Shown: positions 16,742-23,510 of the stretch, piece by piece
Numbering within the stretch: position 1 is the first letter of the stretch
Layout: each line of letters opens with the position of its first letter
DNA from: Streptomyces filamentosus
GTDB taxonomy: Bacteria; Actinomycetota; Actinomycetes; Streptomycetales; Streptomycetaceae
Direction of reading: 5' to 3'
Assembly (NCBI RefSeq): GCF_014654895.1
Contig: NZ_BNBE01000002.1
Coordinates: 1,364,001-1,428,000, forward strand
Length of the DNA stretch: 64,000 nt
Notes under the pieces: generated by a model
Databases searched by the model: none
What the model was told of the DNA's origin: nothing
Seen by the model: only the letters and a program-made list of their open reading frames with translations
Translations under genes and position numbers: made by a program

Positions 16742-17037
16742 CCCGCGCCGGGCTCGCGGTGACGGGCGGCGATGCCGAAGCGGCCCTGTTCGCCCTTGGG
16801 GGAATTGAGCACGCCCGGACCGGACAGGCCGGACAGGGAGGTGATGACCGGCTCTCCGGTCCCGTCCGGCTCCGCCGCCTCCAGCTTCTCCAGTCGCTCC
16901 AGGTCGGCGGCCGAGACCAGGGCGACGAGCGGCTTCCCGTGGCGGGTCACGACCACCCGCTCGCTGCCGTACACCACGCGGTTGATGAGGTCGGCGAGCT
17001 CCGCCCGCGCTTGCGTCACCGGGATCTCGTAGGTCAT
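16738..17037 (-). CDS. Phd/YefM family antitoxin without a recognisable toxin
   Basis: Protein of 99 residues. The first 60 residues are a standard Phd/YefM fold: MTYEIPVTQARAELADLINR, then ERVVVTRHGKPLVALVSAADL. These proteins bind DNA as dimers and use the C-terminus to block a RelE- or Doc-type toxin. Here the C-terminal part (about 62-99) is Gly/Ser/Pro-rich and unlike known toxin-binding segments. ATG at 17037 and an in-frame ATG at 17046 are both possible; GAGG lies between them. No toxin gene is adjacent on the same strand; the neighbour is a divergent ClpP-like gene sharing a palindromic control region. Confidence 0.88.
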   Translation of the reverse strand: MTYEIPVTQARAELADLINRVVYGSERVVVTRHGKPLVALVSAADLERLEKLEAAEPDGTGEPVITSLSGLSGPGVLNSPKGEQGRFGIAARHREPGAG

Positions 17038-17055
17038 GCTCCTCATCTTACGGTC

Positions 17056-17079
17056 TGTACGTCCTGTACATTTTTTACA
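17056..17079. promoter_or_regulatory. palindromic operator between the antitoxin and ClpP-like genes
   Basis: TGTAC (17056-17060) and GTACA (17066-17070) are a perfect inverted repeat with a 5-base spacer. A second pair, TGTA (17065-17068) and TACA (17076-17079), overlaps it. The sites lie 18 bases upstream of the antitoxin start and 16 bases upstream of the ClpP-like start, the position expected for autoregulation by a Phd-type protein acting on both genes. Confidence 0.6.
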
Positions 17080-17095
17080 GAAGGAGGCGCTCTTC

Positions 17096-17875
17096 ATGGA
17101 CGCACGCCACGTACTGCCGGAGTTCTCGGAGCGGATCTCGTACGGAACCCGGACCCTCGACCCGTACGCGAAGCTCCTGGAGAACCGAATCGTCTTCCTG
17201 GGCACGCCGGTCGACGAGATCGCCGCGACCGACGTGATCGCCCAGCTCCTCCACCTCGACCACGCGGCCCCGGGGCGGGACATCTCGCTCTACCTCAACT
17301 CCCCCGGCGGCTCGATCACCGCGACGACCGCGATCCACGACACGATGCGCTCCCTGGCGAGCGACGTGGAGACGACCTGCCTCGGCCAGGCGGGTTCGAC
17401 GGCCGCACTCCTGCTCGCCGCCGGCACCCCCGGCAAGCGCATGATGCTGCCGGGCGCCCGCGTGACCCTGCGTCAGCCGACCCTGGACGAAACTCTCTCC
17501 GGACAGCCCTCCGACCTGGAGATCCACGCGCGCGAACTGCTGCGACTGCGCGGGGTGATGAACGCGCTGCTTTCCGCCTACACCGGCCTGGAGGAGGAGC
17601 GGATCGCCGCCGACACCGAGCACCTGACCGTGCTCGACGCGCCGGCCGCGCTCGCGTACGGCCTGATCGACCACGTGATCGACGACCGCCGCACCGCTTC
17701 CGTCCCCGTATACGACTCCGATCCGGACCCCGCCCTCGGCGCCGGCCCGGATTCCGGTTCCGGCTCAGATTCCCGCTCGGATTCCGACTTCGGCTCCGGC
17801 CGCGACCTCGACTCCGACTCCGACTTCGGCTCCGGCTCCGGCTCCGGCTCCGGCTCTGACGCGTCGGTCCGGTGA
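17096..17875 (+). CDS. ClpP-family protein with a degenerate catalytic triad and Asp/Ser-rich tail
   Basis: Residues 1-205 of 259 align with ClpP along their whole length (YLNSPGGSIT, then DVETTCLGQAGST, then DLEIHARELLRLRG). The nucleophile is kept as Ser101 in GQAGST. The catalytic His of the IHQP motif is Arg126 (LRQP), and the catalytic Asp of the DTERD motif is Leu177 (DTEHL). Canonical peptidase activity is therefore unlikely. The last 55 residues are an Asp/Ser/Gly repeat with no expected fold. ATG at 17096 has AAGGAGG 9-15 bases upstream. A small gene follows after 7 bases. It could be a regulatory partner of other ClpP rings or an adaptor for the divergent antitoxin; both are inference. 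Confidence 0.88.
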   Translation: MDARHVLPEFSERISYGTRTLDPYAKLLENRIVFLGTPVDEIAATDVIAQLLHLDHAAPGRDISLYLNSPGGSITATTAIHDTMRSLASDVETTCLGQAGSTAALLLAAGTPGKRMMLPGARVTLRQPTLDETLSGQPSDLEIHARELLRLRGVMNALLSAYTGLEEERIAADTEHLTVLDAPAALAYGLIDHVIDDRRTASVPVYDSDPDPALGAGPDSGSGSDSRSDSDFGSGRDLDSDSDFGSGSGSGSGSDASVR

Positions 17876-17882
17876 GGCCGCG

Positions 17883-18188
17883 ATGGTCCCCGAGCTTCCG
17901 CCGCTGCCCGCCCTGACCCGGGCCGAGGGGCAGTTCATCGACGCGTACCTCGAAGTCGTCGACCTCCTGGGGAAAATCAATCCATCCAGGTCCTCGCATA
18001 CCTATGGCGCCCTGCGCGCCGCACAAGCGCTGGTCGGACGCGTGGAGGCGCTTCGCGAAGCCCTGACGCTCATGCATATGCGGGGCGAGAGCGAGGTCCA
18101 CGCCGACACATTGGCCTGCGCGCTGCGGGTGTTGGACGGCGAGCGACGGACGACCCGGGTCACCGTGCCCGGAACACGGGCCAGTTGA
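17883..18188 (+). CDS. small helical protein of unknown function, downstream of the ClpP-like gene
   Basis: Predicted protein of 101 residues starting 7 bases after the stop of the ClpP-like gene, so in the same transcript. It has no signal peptide, membrane segment or known motif. The middle (about 30-90) is predicted to be helical, with a run such as AAQALVGRVEALREALTLMH that looks like an amphipathic helix. Third-position G/C is somewhat lower than in neighbouring genes around residues 33-50. There is no clear ribosome site, so it may depend on coupling to the gene before. I do not recognise it. Confidence 0.65.
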   Translation: MVPELPPLPALTRAEGQFIDAYLEVVDLLGKINPSRSSHTYGALRAAQALVGRVEALREALTLMHMRGESEVHADTLACALRVLDGERRTTRVTVPGTRAS

Positions 18189-18499
18189 CATTCCGACGTG
18201 TCGTGTCGAGCTCCGGACGGCCGACACGGAACGCAGAAATGGTCCCCCGTTCGGCGTAGTTCCGTAGTCGACAGATGGAGTGGGCGACTTGCGCAACAGG
18301 TGTACGCATTTGGCGGAATAGGACATTCCGACGCTGGTAAGGGGCTCGTCGGCCAAACCTACGACGATCACGAAACCCTCTTGTCCACCCGTATGGATCA
18401 GTCGTGAGGAGCCTCACATAACGCCGTTTCCGCTCGGTTTTCACCCGCACCGTGGGTCAAGATCCCTGACGACGACAAGCCCCCGCCACCCAGGCGGGG
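18189..18499. other. intergenic region without a gene
   Basis: About 310 bases with lower GC content than the surroundings and no frame with coding bias. The 12-base word GACATTCCGACG occurs near 18187 and again near 18321. A GC-rich hairpin of CCCCGCC and GGCGGGG lies at its end, just ahead of the riboswitch. The promoter of the NlpC/P60 gene should be in this region, probably in the last 100 bases, but I cannot place it. Confidence 0.5.
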
Positions 18500-18690
18500 C
18501 GGTCCGGGCGGACGCCGAGTCCTGCCGCCGTCCCGGACGTCTGGTCGACAGGATTGGATCGGCAGGAGTGGAGGACCCGAGCAGTACGGGTCGACCGCGC
18601 TGAATCCCCAGCGCGGCCGTCCCTCGGGGTGAAGCCGCAGCCGCGGCCGGGCATCTTCGCCTGCCCGAACCCGACAGGTCATCCTTCACA
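18500..18690 (+). ncRNA. ydaO/yuaA-type cyclic di-AMP riboswitch
   Basis: The leader of the NlpC/P60 gene contains, in order, the conserved blocks of actinobacterial ydaO riboswitches: GAGTCCTGCCG (near 18518), GGCAGGAGTGGAGGACCCG (18561-18579), CGCTGAATCC (near 18599), CGGGGTGAAGCCG (18625-18637) and CTGCCCGAACCCGACAG (near 18661-18677). This class binds cyclic di-AMP and in Streptomyces precedes genes for secreted cell-wall hydrolases such as rpfA. High ligand is expected to lower expression. The start follows about 20 bases after the last block. Ends are approximate. Confidence 0.88.
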
Positions 18691-18712
18691 GGCGGCTGAC
18701 GAAGGGTTGCGC

Positions 18713-19189
18713 ATGACTGCGCAGATGCATGTCCCGTCCCTGCTGTCCCGGGCGGGGGCCGTCTCGGCTCTCACCCTCGCCGCCGTCGGCGGCACGCTCC
18801 TCGCCCCCGGAGCGGCACCCGAGGCTCAGGCAGCCACCTCCCACGCGACGAAGGCACTGGGCGTCGCCGCGTCCAAGAAGGGCGCGCCCTACCGGTACGG
18901 CGCCGCGGGACCCACCCGCTTCGACTGCTCCGGGCTCACGCTCTACGCGTACAAGAAGGCGGGCAAGTCGCTGCCCCGCACCGCGCAGCAGCAGTACAAC
19001 AAGACCCGGCACATCTCCGCCTCCAGCCGGCAGAAGGGTGACCTGGTCTTCTTCCACTCCGGCGGCAGGGTCTACCACGTGGGGATCTACGCCGGTAGCG
19101 GCAAGATCTGGCATTCGCCCAAGACCGGCTCTTGGGTGAAGCTCGACAAGATCTGGTCCTCGAAGGTCTACTACGGCCGCGTGCGCTGA
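18713..19189 (+). CDS. secreted NlpC/P60 cell-wall hydrolase
   Basis: Exported endopeptidase of 158 residues expected to cut peptide cross-bridges or stems of peptidoglycan. Residues 1-43 form a signal peptide with hydrophobic core ALTLAAVGGTLL and a likely cut after EAQA. The NlpC/P60 domain occupies the rest: the nucleophile is Cys72 in RFDCSGL, the catalytic His is His122 in YHVGIY, and the third polar residue is probably His134 in IWHSP. No extra binding domain is present. I chose ATG at 18713 because the upstream open frame runs through the riboswitch. Regulation by cyclic di-AMP links it to wall growth or germination. Confidence 0.93.
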   Translation: MTAQMHVPSLLSRAGAVSALTLAAVGGTLLAPGAAPEAQAATSHATKALGVAASKKGAPYRYGAAGPTRFDCSGLTLYAYKKAGKSLPRTAQQQYNKTRHISASSRQKGDLVFFHSGGRVYHVGIYAGSGKIWHSPKTGSWVKLDKIWSSKVYYGRVR

Positions 19190-19194
19190 CCCAC

Positions 19195-19253
19195 GGCGCC
19201 TGCGGGCGTGTCCCCGGGTGCGGTGGCGCCGCCGCACCCCTCCCGCAGGCGCC
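19195..19253 (+). terminator. compound hairpin after the NlpC/P60 gene
   Basis: Outer arms GGCGCCTGCGGG (19195-19206) and CCCGCAGGCGCC (19242-19253) pair perfectly over 12 bases. An inner stem, GGGTGCGG (19216-19223) with CCGCACCC (19232-19239), sits in the loop. It begins 6 bases after the stop and is very likely the terminator. Confidence 0.75.
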
Positions 19254-19416
19254 GGGCACGACCACCGGAGAACCGGCATCGCCTCACGGCCTTCCGGTAC
19301 GGAACCCCGGGATCCATCCGGACGGTGCTCCTCCCCGAACCCCACGGCCGCGCGAAAGATCGCGGTCGTCCGAAACCTCACGGCCCCGGTGGCGGCGAGA
19401 TGCCCGCCCCCAGGTG

Positions 19417-19842
19417 TCAGAGCTCGACCGGACTGTCGTCCGTCCCCAGTTCTGCCCAGAACGCGCCGAAGTCGTCGAGACCGGCGAGCGGCGAGGCCTG
19501 AGCGAGGTCGACGATGCCCCGGACGACGGCGTGGACCATCTGGGGATCCCCCGAGTCCATGGCCCGGTCGAGGCGGACGAACATCTCCTCACCGGTTCGC
19601 GCGCGCTCCGTGAAGACCCGCTCGAAGTAGAGCCTCAGAGTCTCCTCGGCCGCGTGGACACGATCGACCTGGACGCGCTCCGCCGCCGCGACGACCGCGC
19701 GCTTCGTCTGCTCCTCCTGCCGGATCCTGCCGTACTCCCGAGCAGCCGCCACGATCTCGTTGAGCGCGGCGAACGCGTCGACGGCGGGAATCGACGCGGA
19801 TCCCGACCGCAGCACCTTCCCCACGTGCACCGTGTCAGCCAT
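19417..19842 (-). CDS. unknown helical protein, partner of the glycine-zipper protein
   Basis: Protein of 141 residues, not recognised with certainty. From about residue 30 to 110 it is predicted to be one long helical region rich in Glu, Arg and Ala (EEQTKRAVVAAAERVQVDRV), followed by FVRLDRAMDSGDPQMVHAVV and a short end with VDLAQASPL. It is soluble and has no signal peptide. The start overlaps the stop of the upstream membrane-type gene by 8 bases, so the two are translationally coupled and probably act together. I have the impression that similar pairs occur in other bacteria, but cannot name the family. Confidence 0.75.
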   Translation of the reverse strand: MADTVHVGKVLRSGSASIPAVDAFAALNEIVAAAREYGRIRQEEQTKRAVVAAAERVQVDRVHAAEETLRLYFERVFTERARTGEEMFVRLDRAMDSGDPQMVHAVVRGIVDLAQASPLAGLDDFGAFWAELGTDDSPVEL

Positions 19843-20824
19843 CTCCGTCCTCCTTGAGCAGGGTGCGATACCTCATCGTGAAACCGGCCGTCTGCTGGTT
19901 CGGTTCCCCGGCCGCGTCGACGATCTGCGTCGACGCCACGTCGCGCACGGCGACGGCCAGCGTCAGGGCCCGCCGGAAGGGAGCCGCGTGGGCCGCCGGG
20001 TCGAACGGCTCGGACTCGAGCAGGTCGAGGGCCAGGACCGCCCGCGCGACAAGCCTGTCGAGCAGCGTCTCCAGCTCCCCGGCCCGCGCGATGATCCCGT
20101 CGAACTTCGCCTTCGTCGCCCGCATCTCGGCGATGGCGACGTTGACCTCGGCCTCGTTCTCCCGTGCTCTGGTCTTGGCCTTCTCGCCCTGCCCGGCCAC
20201 CATGAGGCCGCTCACCAGGATCGCGGGCCCTACCGTGACGAAGTTGAGGGCAGCGGCACCGACCGCCATTCCACCACCGCCCGCCGCGACGCTGCCACCC
20301 CCGAGCGCGGCCAGGGTCGCGTTCGTCATGGCCGCTCCGGAGAGGGCCGAGATGGCGGTGCCGGTACTCGCGACGGCGAACGAGGTGACCGCGGTGGTGA
20401 CCCCGGCGTTGATCCCCGCTCCCGTCACCGCCGCTCCGACGATCCCGCGCATCCAGGCGATGGCGTCCTGGCCGAGGCTCCGGTCGAGCTCGACCCGCCC
20501 GGTCGTCGAGTCGAGCCCGTCCACCAGGAGCTTCTCGCTCTCCGCCACCTGCTTCTCGTGCCGTCGCAGAAAGTCGGCCATCCGCTCGACGACCACGCGA
20601 ACGGCGTGCTCCTGGCAACCGCCGAGCGCCTTCAGCCTCTCGTTGGTGAGCGCCTCGTGCGCCTCCAGCTCGCCACGCTCCTCGTCGTAGCGCGCTCCGA
20701 CCTTCTGGATGCGGGTGTTGGCCCGCTTGATCTCGTACCCCCCCTTGATCCCGAGGGCCGCACCACTCGCACCACTGACGGCCCCGACGCCGATCAACAC
20801 CAACGGAACCAGCGGAAGGACCAT
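19835..20824 (-). CDS. coiled-coil protein with a central glycine-zipper hydrophobic region
   Basis: Protein of 329 residues with an unusual layout. Residues 1-24 are hydrophobic and Gly-rich (one membrane helix), 25-120 are charged and predicted to be coiled coil, 124-215 are a long small-residue hydrophobic region (GTAISALSGAAMTNATLAAL, then GGGSVAAGGGGMAVG) that could form two or more membrane helices or a hairpin, and 220-275 are again coiled coil. This helix-hairpin-helix plan resembles alpha-helical pore-forming proteins such as the ClyA group, but I see no specific motif to prove it. The ATG at 20824 is chosen because the residues upstream read as non-coding. Confidence 0.78.
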   Translation of the reverse strand: MVLPLVPLVLIGVGAVSGASGAALGIKGGYEIKRANTRIQKVGARYDEERGELEAHEALTNERLKALGGCQEHAVRVVVERMADFLRRHEKQVAESEKLLVDGLDSTTGRVELDRSLGQDAIAWMRGIVGAAVTGAGINAGVTTAVTSFAVASTGTAISALSGAAMTNATLAALGGGSVAAGGGGMAVGAAALNFVTVGPAILVSGLMVAGQGEKAKTRARENEAEVNVAIAEMRATKAKFDGIIARAGELETLLDRLVARAVLALDLLESEPFDPAAHAAPFRRALTLAVAVRDVASTQIVDAAGEPNQQTAGFTMRYRTLLKEDGDG

Positions 20825-21083
20825 CGAGCTTCTCCGGATCAGTTCACAGGGCTCACGACCACCCGCATCGTAGTGCCCCCTCGGCGGGCCCGCGGAAGCA
20901 CGGCGGAATGCCCGCCCGGGGACTCGGCAACCGGCCAAGACCGTCCGAAAACAAGGAGGTTCCCGCCTGACCATTGGCCGCCGAACACCGAACGCCTACG
21001 GCGGGCGACGGTGGGCGGTGGGGGGCCGAGTGCGGGGCGATGATGCCTGGCCGTTGTCAGCGGACTCGTCTAGATTTCGCGGC

Positions 21084-21371
21084 ATGGCTCTGAACGACAT
21101 CACCCGGTCCGCAGTCCTGCTGGCGGTCGAGGAGTACGACCACCGAGGCCGGGACGCGTTCCTGGAGAAGTACGGCTTCGGCCCCGCGCGCACCTACGTC
21201 CTCGTGATCGACGGCAAGGAGTACGACTCCAAGGCCATCGTGGGGGCCGCCCACGGCCACCTCCCCGGTCTCGACCCCCTGGAGAGCGGCGAGTTCTCCG
21301 GCGGCAGGAACCACGCCGCCAAGCTGCTGGGCGACCTCGGCTTCGAAGTCATCACGCGCGACGCGACCTGA
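21084..21371 (+). CDS. stand-alone ScoMcrA-like N-terminal head domain protein
   Basis: Protein of 95 residues that looks complete but consists only of the small domain found at the N-terminus of the modification-dependent endonuclease ScoMcrA: MALNDITRSAVLLAVEEYD, LEKYGFGPARTYVLV, YDSKAIVGAAHGHLPG and FSGGRNHAAKLLGDLGFEV. No SRA or HNH nuclease domain follows; the frame stops at 21371 and the next gene is on the other strand. It may be a free-standing DNA- or protein-binding module or the remnant of a larger restriction enzyme. ATG at 21084 fits the domain start; no clear ribosome site is seen. Confidence 0.8.
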   Translation: MALNDITRSAVLLAVEEYDHRGRDAFLEKYGFGPARTYVLVIDGKEYDSKAIVGAAHGHLPGLDPLESGEFSGGRNHAAKLLGDLGFEVITRDAT

Positions 21372-21434
21372 CGTCACGTCCGGAACCCGGCACCGGAGAC
21401 GGGACTGGTACGGGGCCCTGCATGCGCAGCCGCC

Positions 21435-21872
21435 TCAGCAGGCGGGAACGGCGGCCGCGGTCCACGGCAGGGTGATCCACACCGTCTTGCCGCCCTCCGC
21501 GGTGGGCGACACCGAGAGCCTGCCACCGGCCTCCGCCGCGAGAACCCGGATGATCACCATGCCGCGGCCGTTGTCCTGCTGGACGGCGGCCGGGAGCCGG
21601 CGCGGAAAGCGCGGGTGGCTGTCGGTGACGCCGATCCGCAGGATCTCCTCCCGGTCGAGCCGAAGCTCGACGGTGAAGGTGGGCGACTGCCCAAAAGTGT
21701 GCTGCACCGCGTTGGTCGTCAGCTCCGAGACCATCAGCCGGATGGAGTCCGCCGCGTCGCCGTCGTCGTCCAGGCCCCAGCGGCCGAGCGTCTCCGCCAC
21801 GAACCTCCGTGCCGTGGCGACCTCGGCGGGATCGCTCGGCAGCGTGACGGATGCTTCCTGGAGATCTGCCAT
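21435..21872 (-). CDS. RsbW-like ATP-binding regulatory kinase
   Basis: Protein of 145 residues with a GHKL (HATPase) fold as in anti-sigma factor kinases. The N box is ELTTNAVQHT (about 50-59), the G1 region is VTDSHPRFP, and the G2 box is NGRGMVIIRVLA (about 101-112). No membrane segment. Streptomyces have dozens of such single-domain kinases that bind or phosphorylate anti-sigma antagonists; the partner is usually elsewhere, and none is adjacent here. It lies downstream of bioF on the same strand after about 300 bases without a gene. Confidence 0.88.
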   Translation of the reverse strand: MADLQEASVTLPSDPAEVATARRFVAETLGRWGLDDDGDAADSIRLMVSELTTNAVQHTFGQSPTFTVELRLDREEILRIGVTDSHPRFPRRLPAAVQQDNGRGMVIIRVLAAEAGGRLSVSPTAEGGKTVWITLPWTAAAVPAC

Positions 21873-22126
21873 GGCGACGCCGTCCCTTTCCGCCGGGGCC
21901 GTCGCCCCGGATCGCGCTGCGCGTCACACTGCCACCGATCGCGGACCCGAGTGGGCCGTTCTCCCGAGATATGCCCCGTTCTGTCGCCCGAAGCGGTGAA
22001 CTCTCGCCCTCCGGAACAGCCTTGGGCCGCGCACGGAGCCGTACGTGGAGGGCGCAGCACCGCGCGACATCGCACCGCGCTCACAGTCCCGCACCCCGTG
22101 CACACCGCCCCGCGCGCACGACCCCC

Positions 22127-22186
22127 GTCCTCAGCGCATCCGTGCTCAGCGCATCCGTACTCAGCCCGCCCGTGCTCAGCGCGCCC
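22127..22186. repeat. four tandem 15-bp repeats across the bioF stop codon
   Basis: Four units begin at 22127, 22142, 22157 and 22172 with the pattern GTNCTCAGCGCATCC; the last two are diverged. The unit length is a multiple of three and each contains TCA, which on the minus strand is the bioF stop TGA, so every copy repeats the stop in the same frame. The true stop is in the last unit (22176-22178). Confidence 0.8.
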
Positions 22187-23354
22187 CGGCGGGCGCGGTC
22201 CGGACGATCGTCGCGACCGCCCGTTCGATCTCGGCGTCCGTGAGGTCCGCGCGGGCAGTCAGCCGCAGTCGCGAGATGCCGTCCGGCACGGACGGGGGTC
22301 GGAAGCAGCCCACGGACAGGCCCTGTTCGCGACAGTCGGCGGCCCATGCCAGGGCCTCTTCCGGTCCCGGCGCACGGACCGACACCACGGCTGCGTCCGG
22401 CCGGGCGGAGGTGAACCCGGCCTCGGTGAGCATCTTGTGCAAAGTGACAGCGACCGTGCGCGCCCGCTCGGCGAGGCCCGGGTCCGCCGCGATCAGCCGC
22501 AGGCTCGCGAGCGCCGCGCCCGTGGCGGCCGGGGCCAGACCGGTGTCGAAGATGAAGGTGCGCGCCGCGTTGACCAGGTGCTCGATCACCCGGACCGGGC
22601 CGAGGACCGCCCCGCCCTGGCTGCCCAGGGACTTGGAGAGGGTGAGGGTGGCCACCACGTCCTCGTCGCCGGCCAGCCGCGCGCCGTGGAGGGCTCCCCG
22701 GCCGCCCGCGCCGAGCACACCGAAACCGTGGGCGTCGTCGACGACCAGCCCGGCGTCGTGGTCGCGGCAGGCCGCGGCGAGTTCCTCCAGCGGGGCCCGG
22801 TCGCCGTCGACGGAGAAGACGGAGTCGCTGACCGCGAGCGCCCGCCGCCCCGGATGCGCCTCCAGCGTCTTGCGTACGGCCTCGGGGTCGGCGTGCGGGA
22901 CCACGGCTGCCTCCGCACGGGCGAGCCGGCAGCCGTCCACGATCGAGGCGTGGTTGGCGGCGTCGGAGACGATCAGGACGCCGGGGCCACCGAGCGCGGT
23001 GAGCGCGGCCAGGTTGGCGGTGTAGCCGGAGGAGAAGACGAGGGCTGCCTCGAAGCCGCAGAACGCGGCGAGTTCCTCCTCCAGCCGGGCGTGCAGCAGG
23101 GTCGTACCGGTGACGAGACGCGAACCGGTCGCCCCGGCCCCCCAGCGGCGGGCGGCGTCGGCCGCCGCCCCGATGACGTCGGGGTGCCGCGTCAGACCGA
23201 GGTAGTCGTTGCTCGCCAGGTCCAGCAGGTCCGACTCGGCCGGCCGTGGCCGCAGCGTCCGGACTAGCCCGGCCCCGGCCCTGCGGCGGGCCTCGGCCCC
23301 GGTCCAGTCGAAGGCGGAACGGCGCGGGGGCGGGGTCGGCCGGGCCTGGGGCAT
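22176..23354 (-). CDS. bioF: 8-amino-7-oxononanoate synthase
   Basis: PLP enzyme of 392 residues joining pimeloyl thioester and alanine, the first ring-forming step of biotin synthesis. The pattern is typical of alpha-oxoamine synthases: SNDYLGL, GSRLVTGTT, the substrate and cofactor region DDAHGFGVLG (about 204-213), and the PLP lysine in TLSKSLGSQGG near residue 238. The N-terminus up to residue 40 is Arg/Pro-rich and variable. The ATG at 23354 starts a divergent transcript from bioB. It could also be a related 2-amino-3-ketobutyrate ligase, but the neighbours bioB, bioA and bioD settle the call. Confidence 0.93.
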   Translation of the reverse strand: MPQARPTPPPRRSAFDWTGAEARRRAGAGLVRTLRPRPAESDLLDLASNDYLGLTRHPDVIGAAADAARRWGAGATGSRLVTGTTLLHARLEEELAAFCGFEAALVFSSGYTANLAALTALGGPGVLIVSDAANHASIVDGCRLARAEAAVVPHADPEAVRKTLEAHPGRRALAVSDSVFSVDGDRAPLEELAAACRDHDAGLVVDDAHGFGVLGAGGRGALHGARLAGDEDVVATLTLSKSLGSQGGAVLGPVRVIEHLVNAARTFIFDTGLAPAATGAALASLRLIAADPGLAERARTVAVTLHKMLTEAGFTSARPDAAVVSVRAPGPEEALAWAADCREQGLSVGCFRPPSVPDGISRLRLTARADLTDAEIERAVATIVRTAPAGAR

Positions 23355-23450
23355 GCGGCGCTCCTTTTGTCGGCACCTTTTGTAGGCAGCGCACAGACCC
23401 TAACGGCAGGAGGTCGAGGTCGGGATGTGGCCATACACACACCTCGATCA

Positions 23451-23464
23451 TGACCGTTTGTTCA
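23451..23464. promoter_or_regulatory. putative biotin operator between bioF and bioB
   Basis: TGACCGTTTGTTCA is an imperfect palindrome (TGAmC, four bases, GkTCA), 47 bases upstream of the bioB ATG and between the divergent biotin genes. It resembles the TGAAC-GTTCA type sites described for the actinobacterial biotin regulator BioQ. No bioQ gene is in the window. The assignment rests on similarity and position only. Confidence 0.45.
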
Positions 23465-23510
23465 GATCCTCCTTGGCCGAGGGGCGTGCCGTAGGCAAGG
23501 ATCAGCCCTT

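Noticed and set aside
16738..17037. Complete type II toxin-antitoxin operon
   Set aside because: Only the antitoxin is recognisable. No RelE, YoeB, Doc or PIN-type gene is found on either strand within 1 kb.
18198..18407. Small gene of 69 codons in the gap before the riboswitch
   Set aside because: It has no third-position G/C bias, no ribosome site and a composition unlike other genes in the window.
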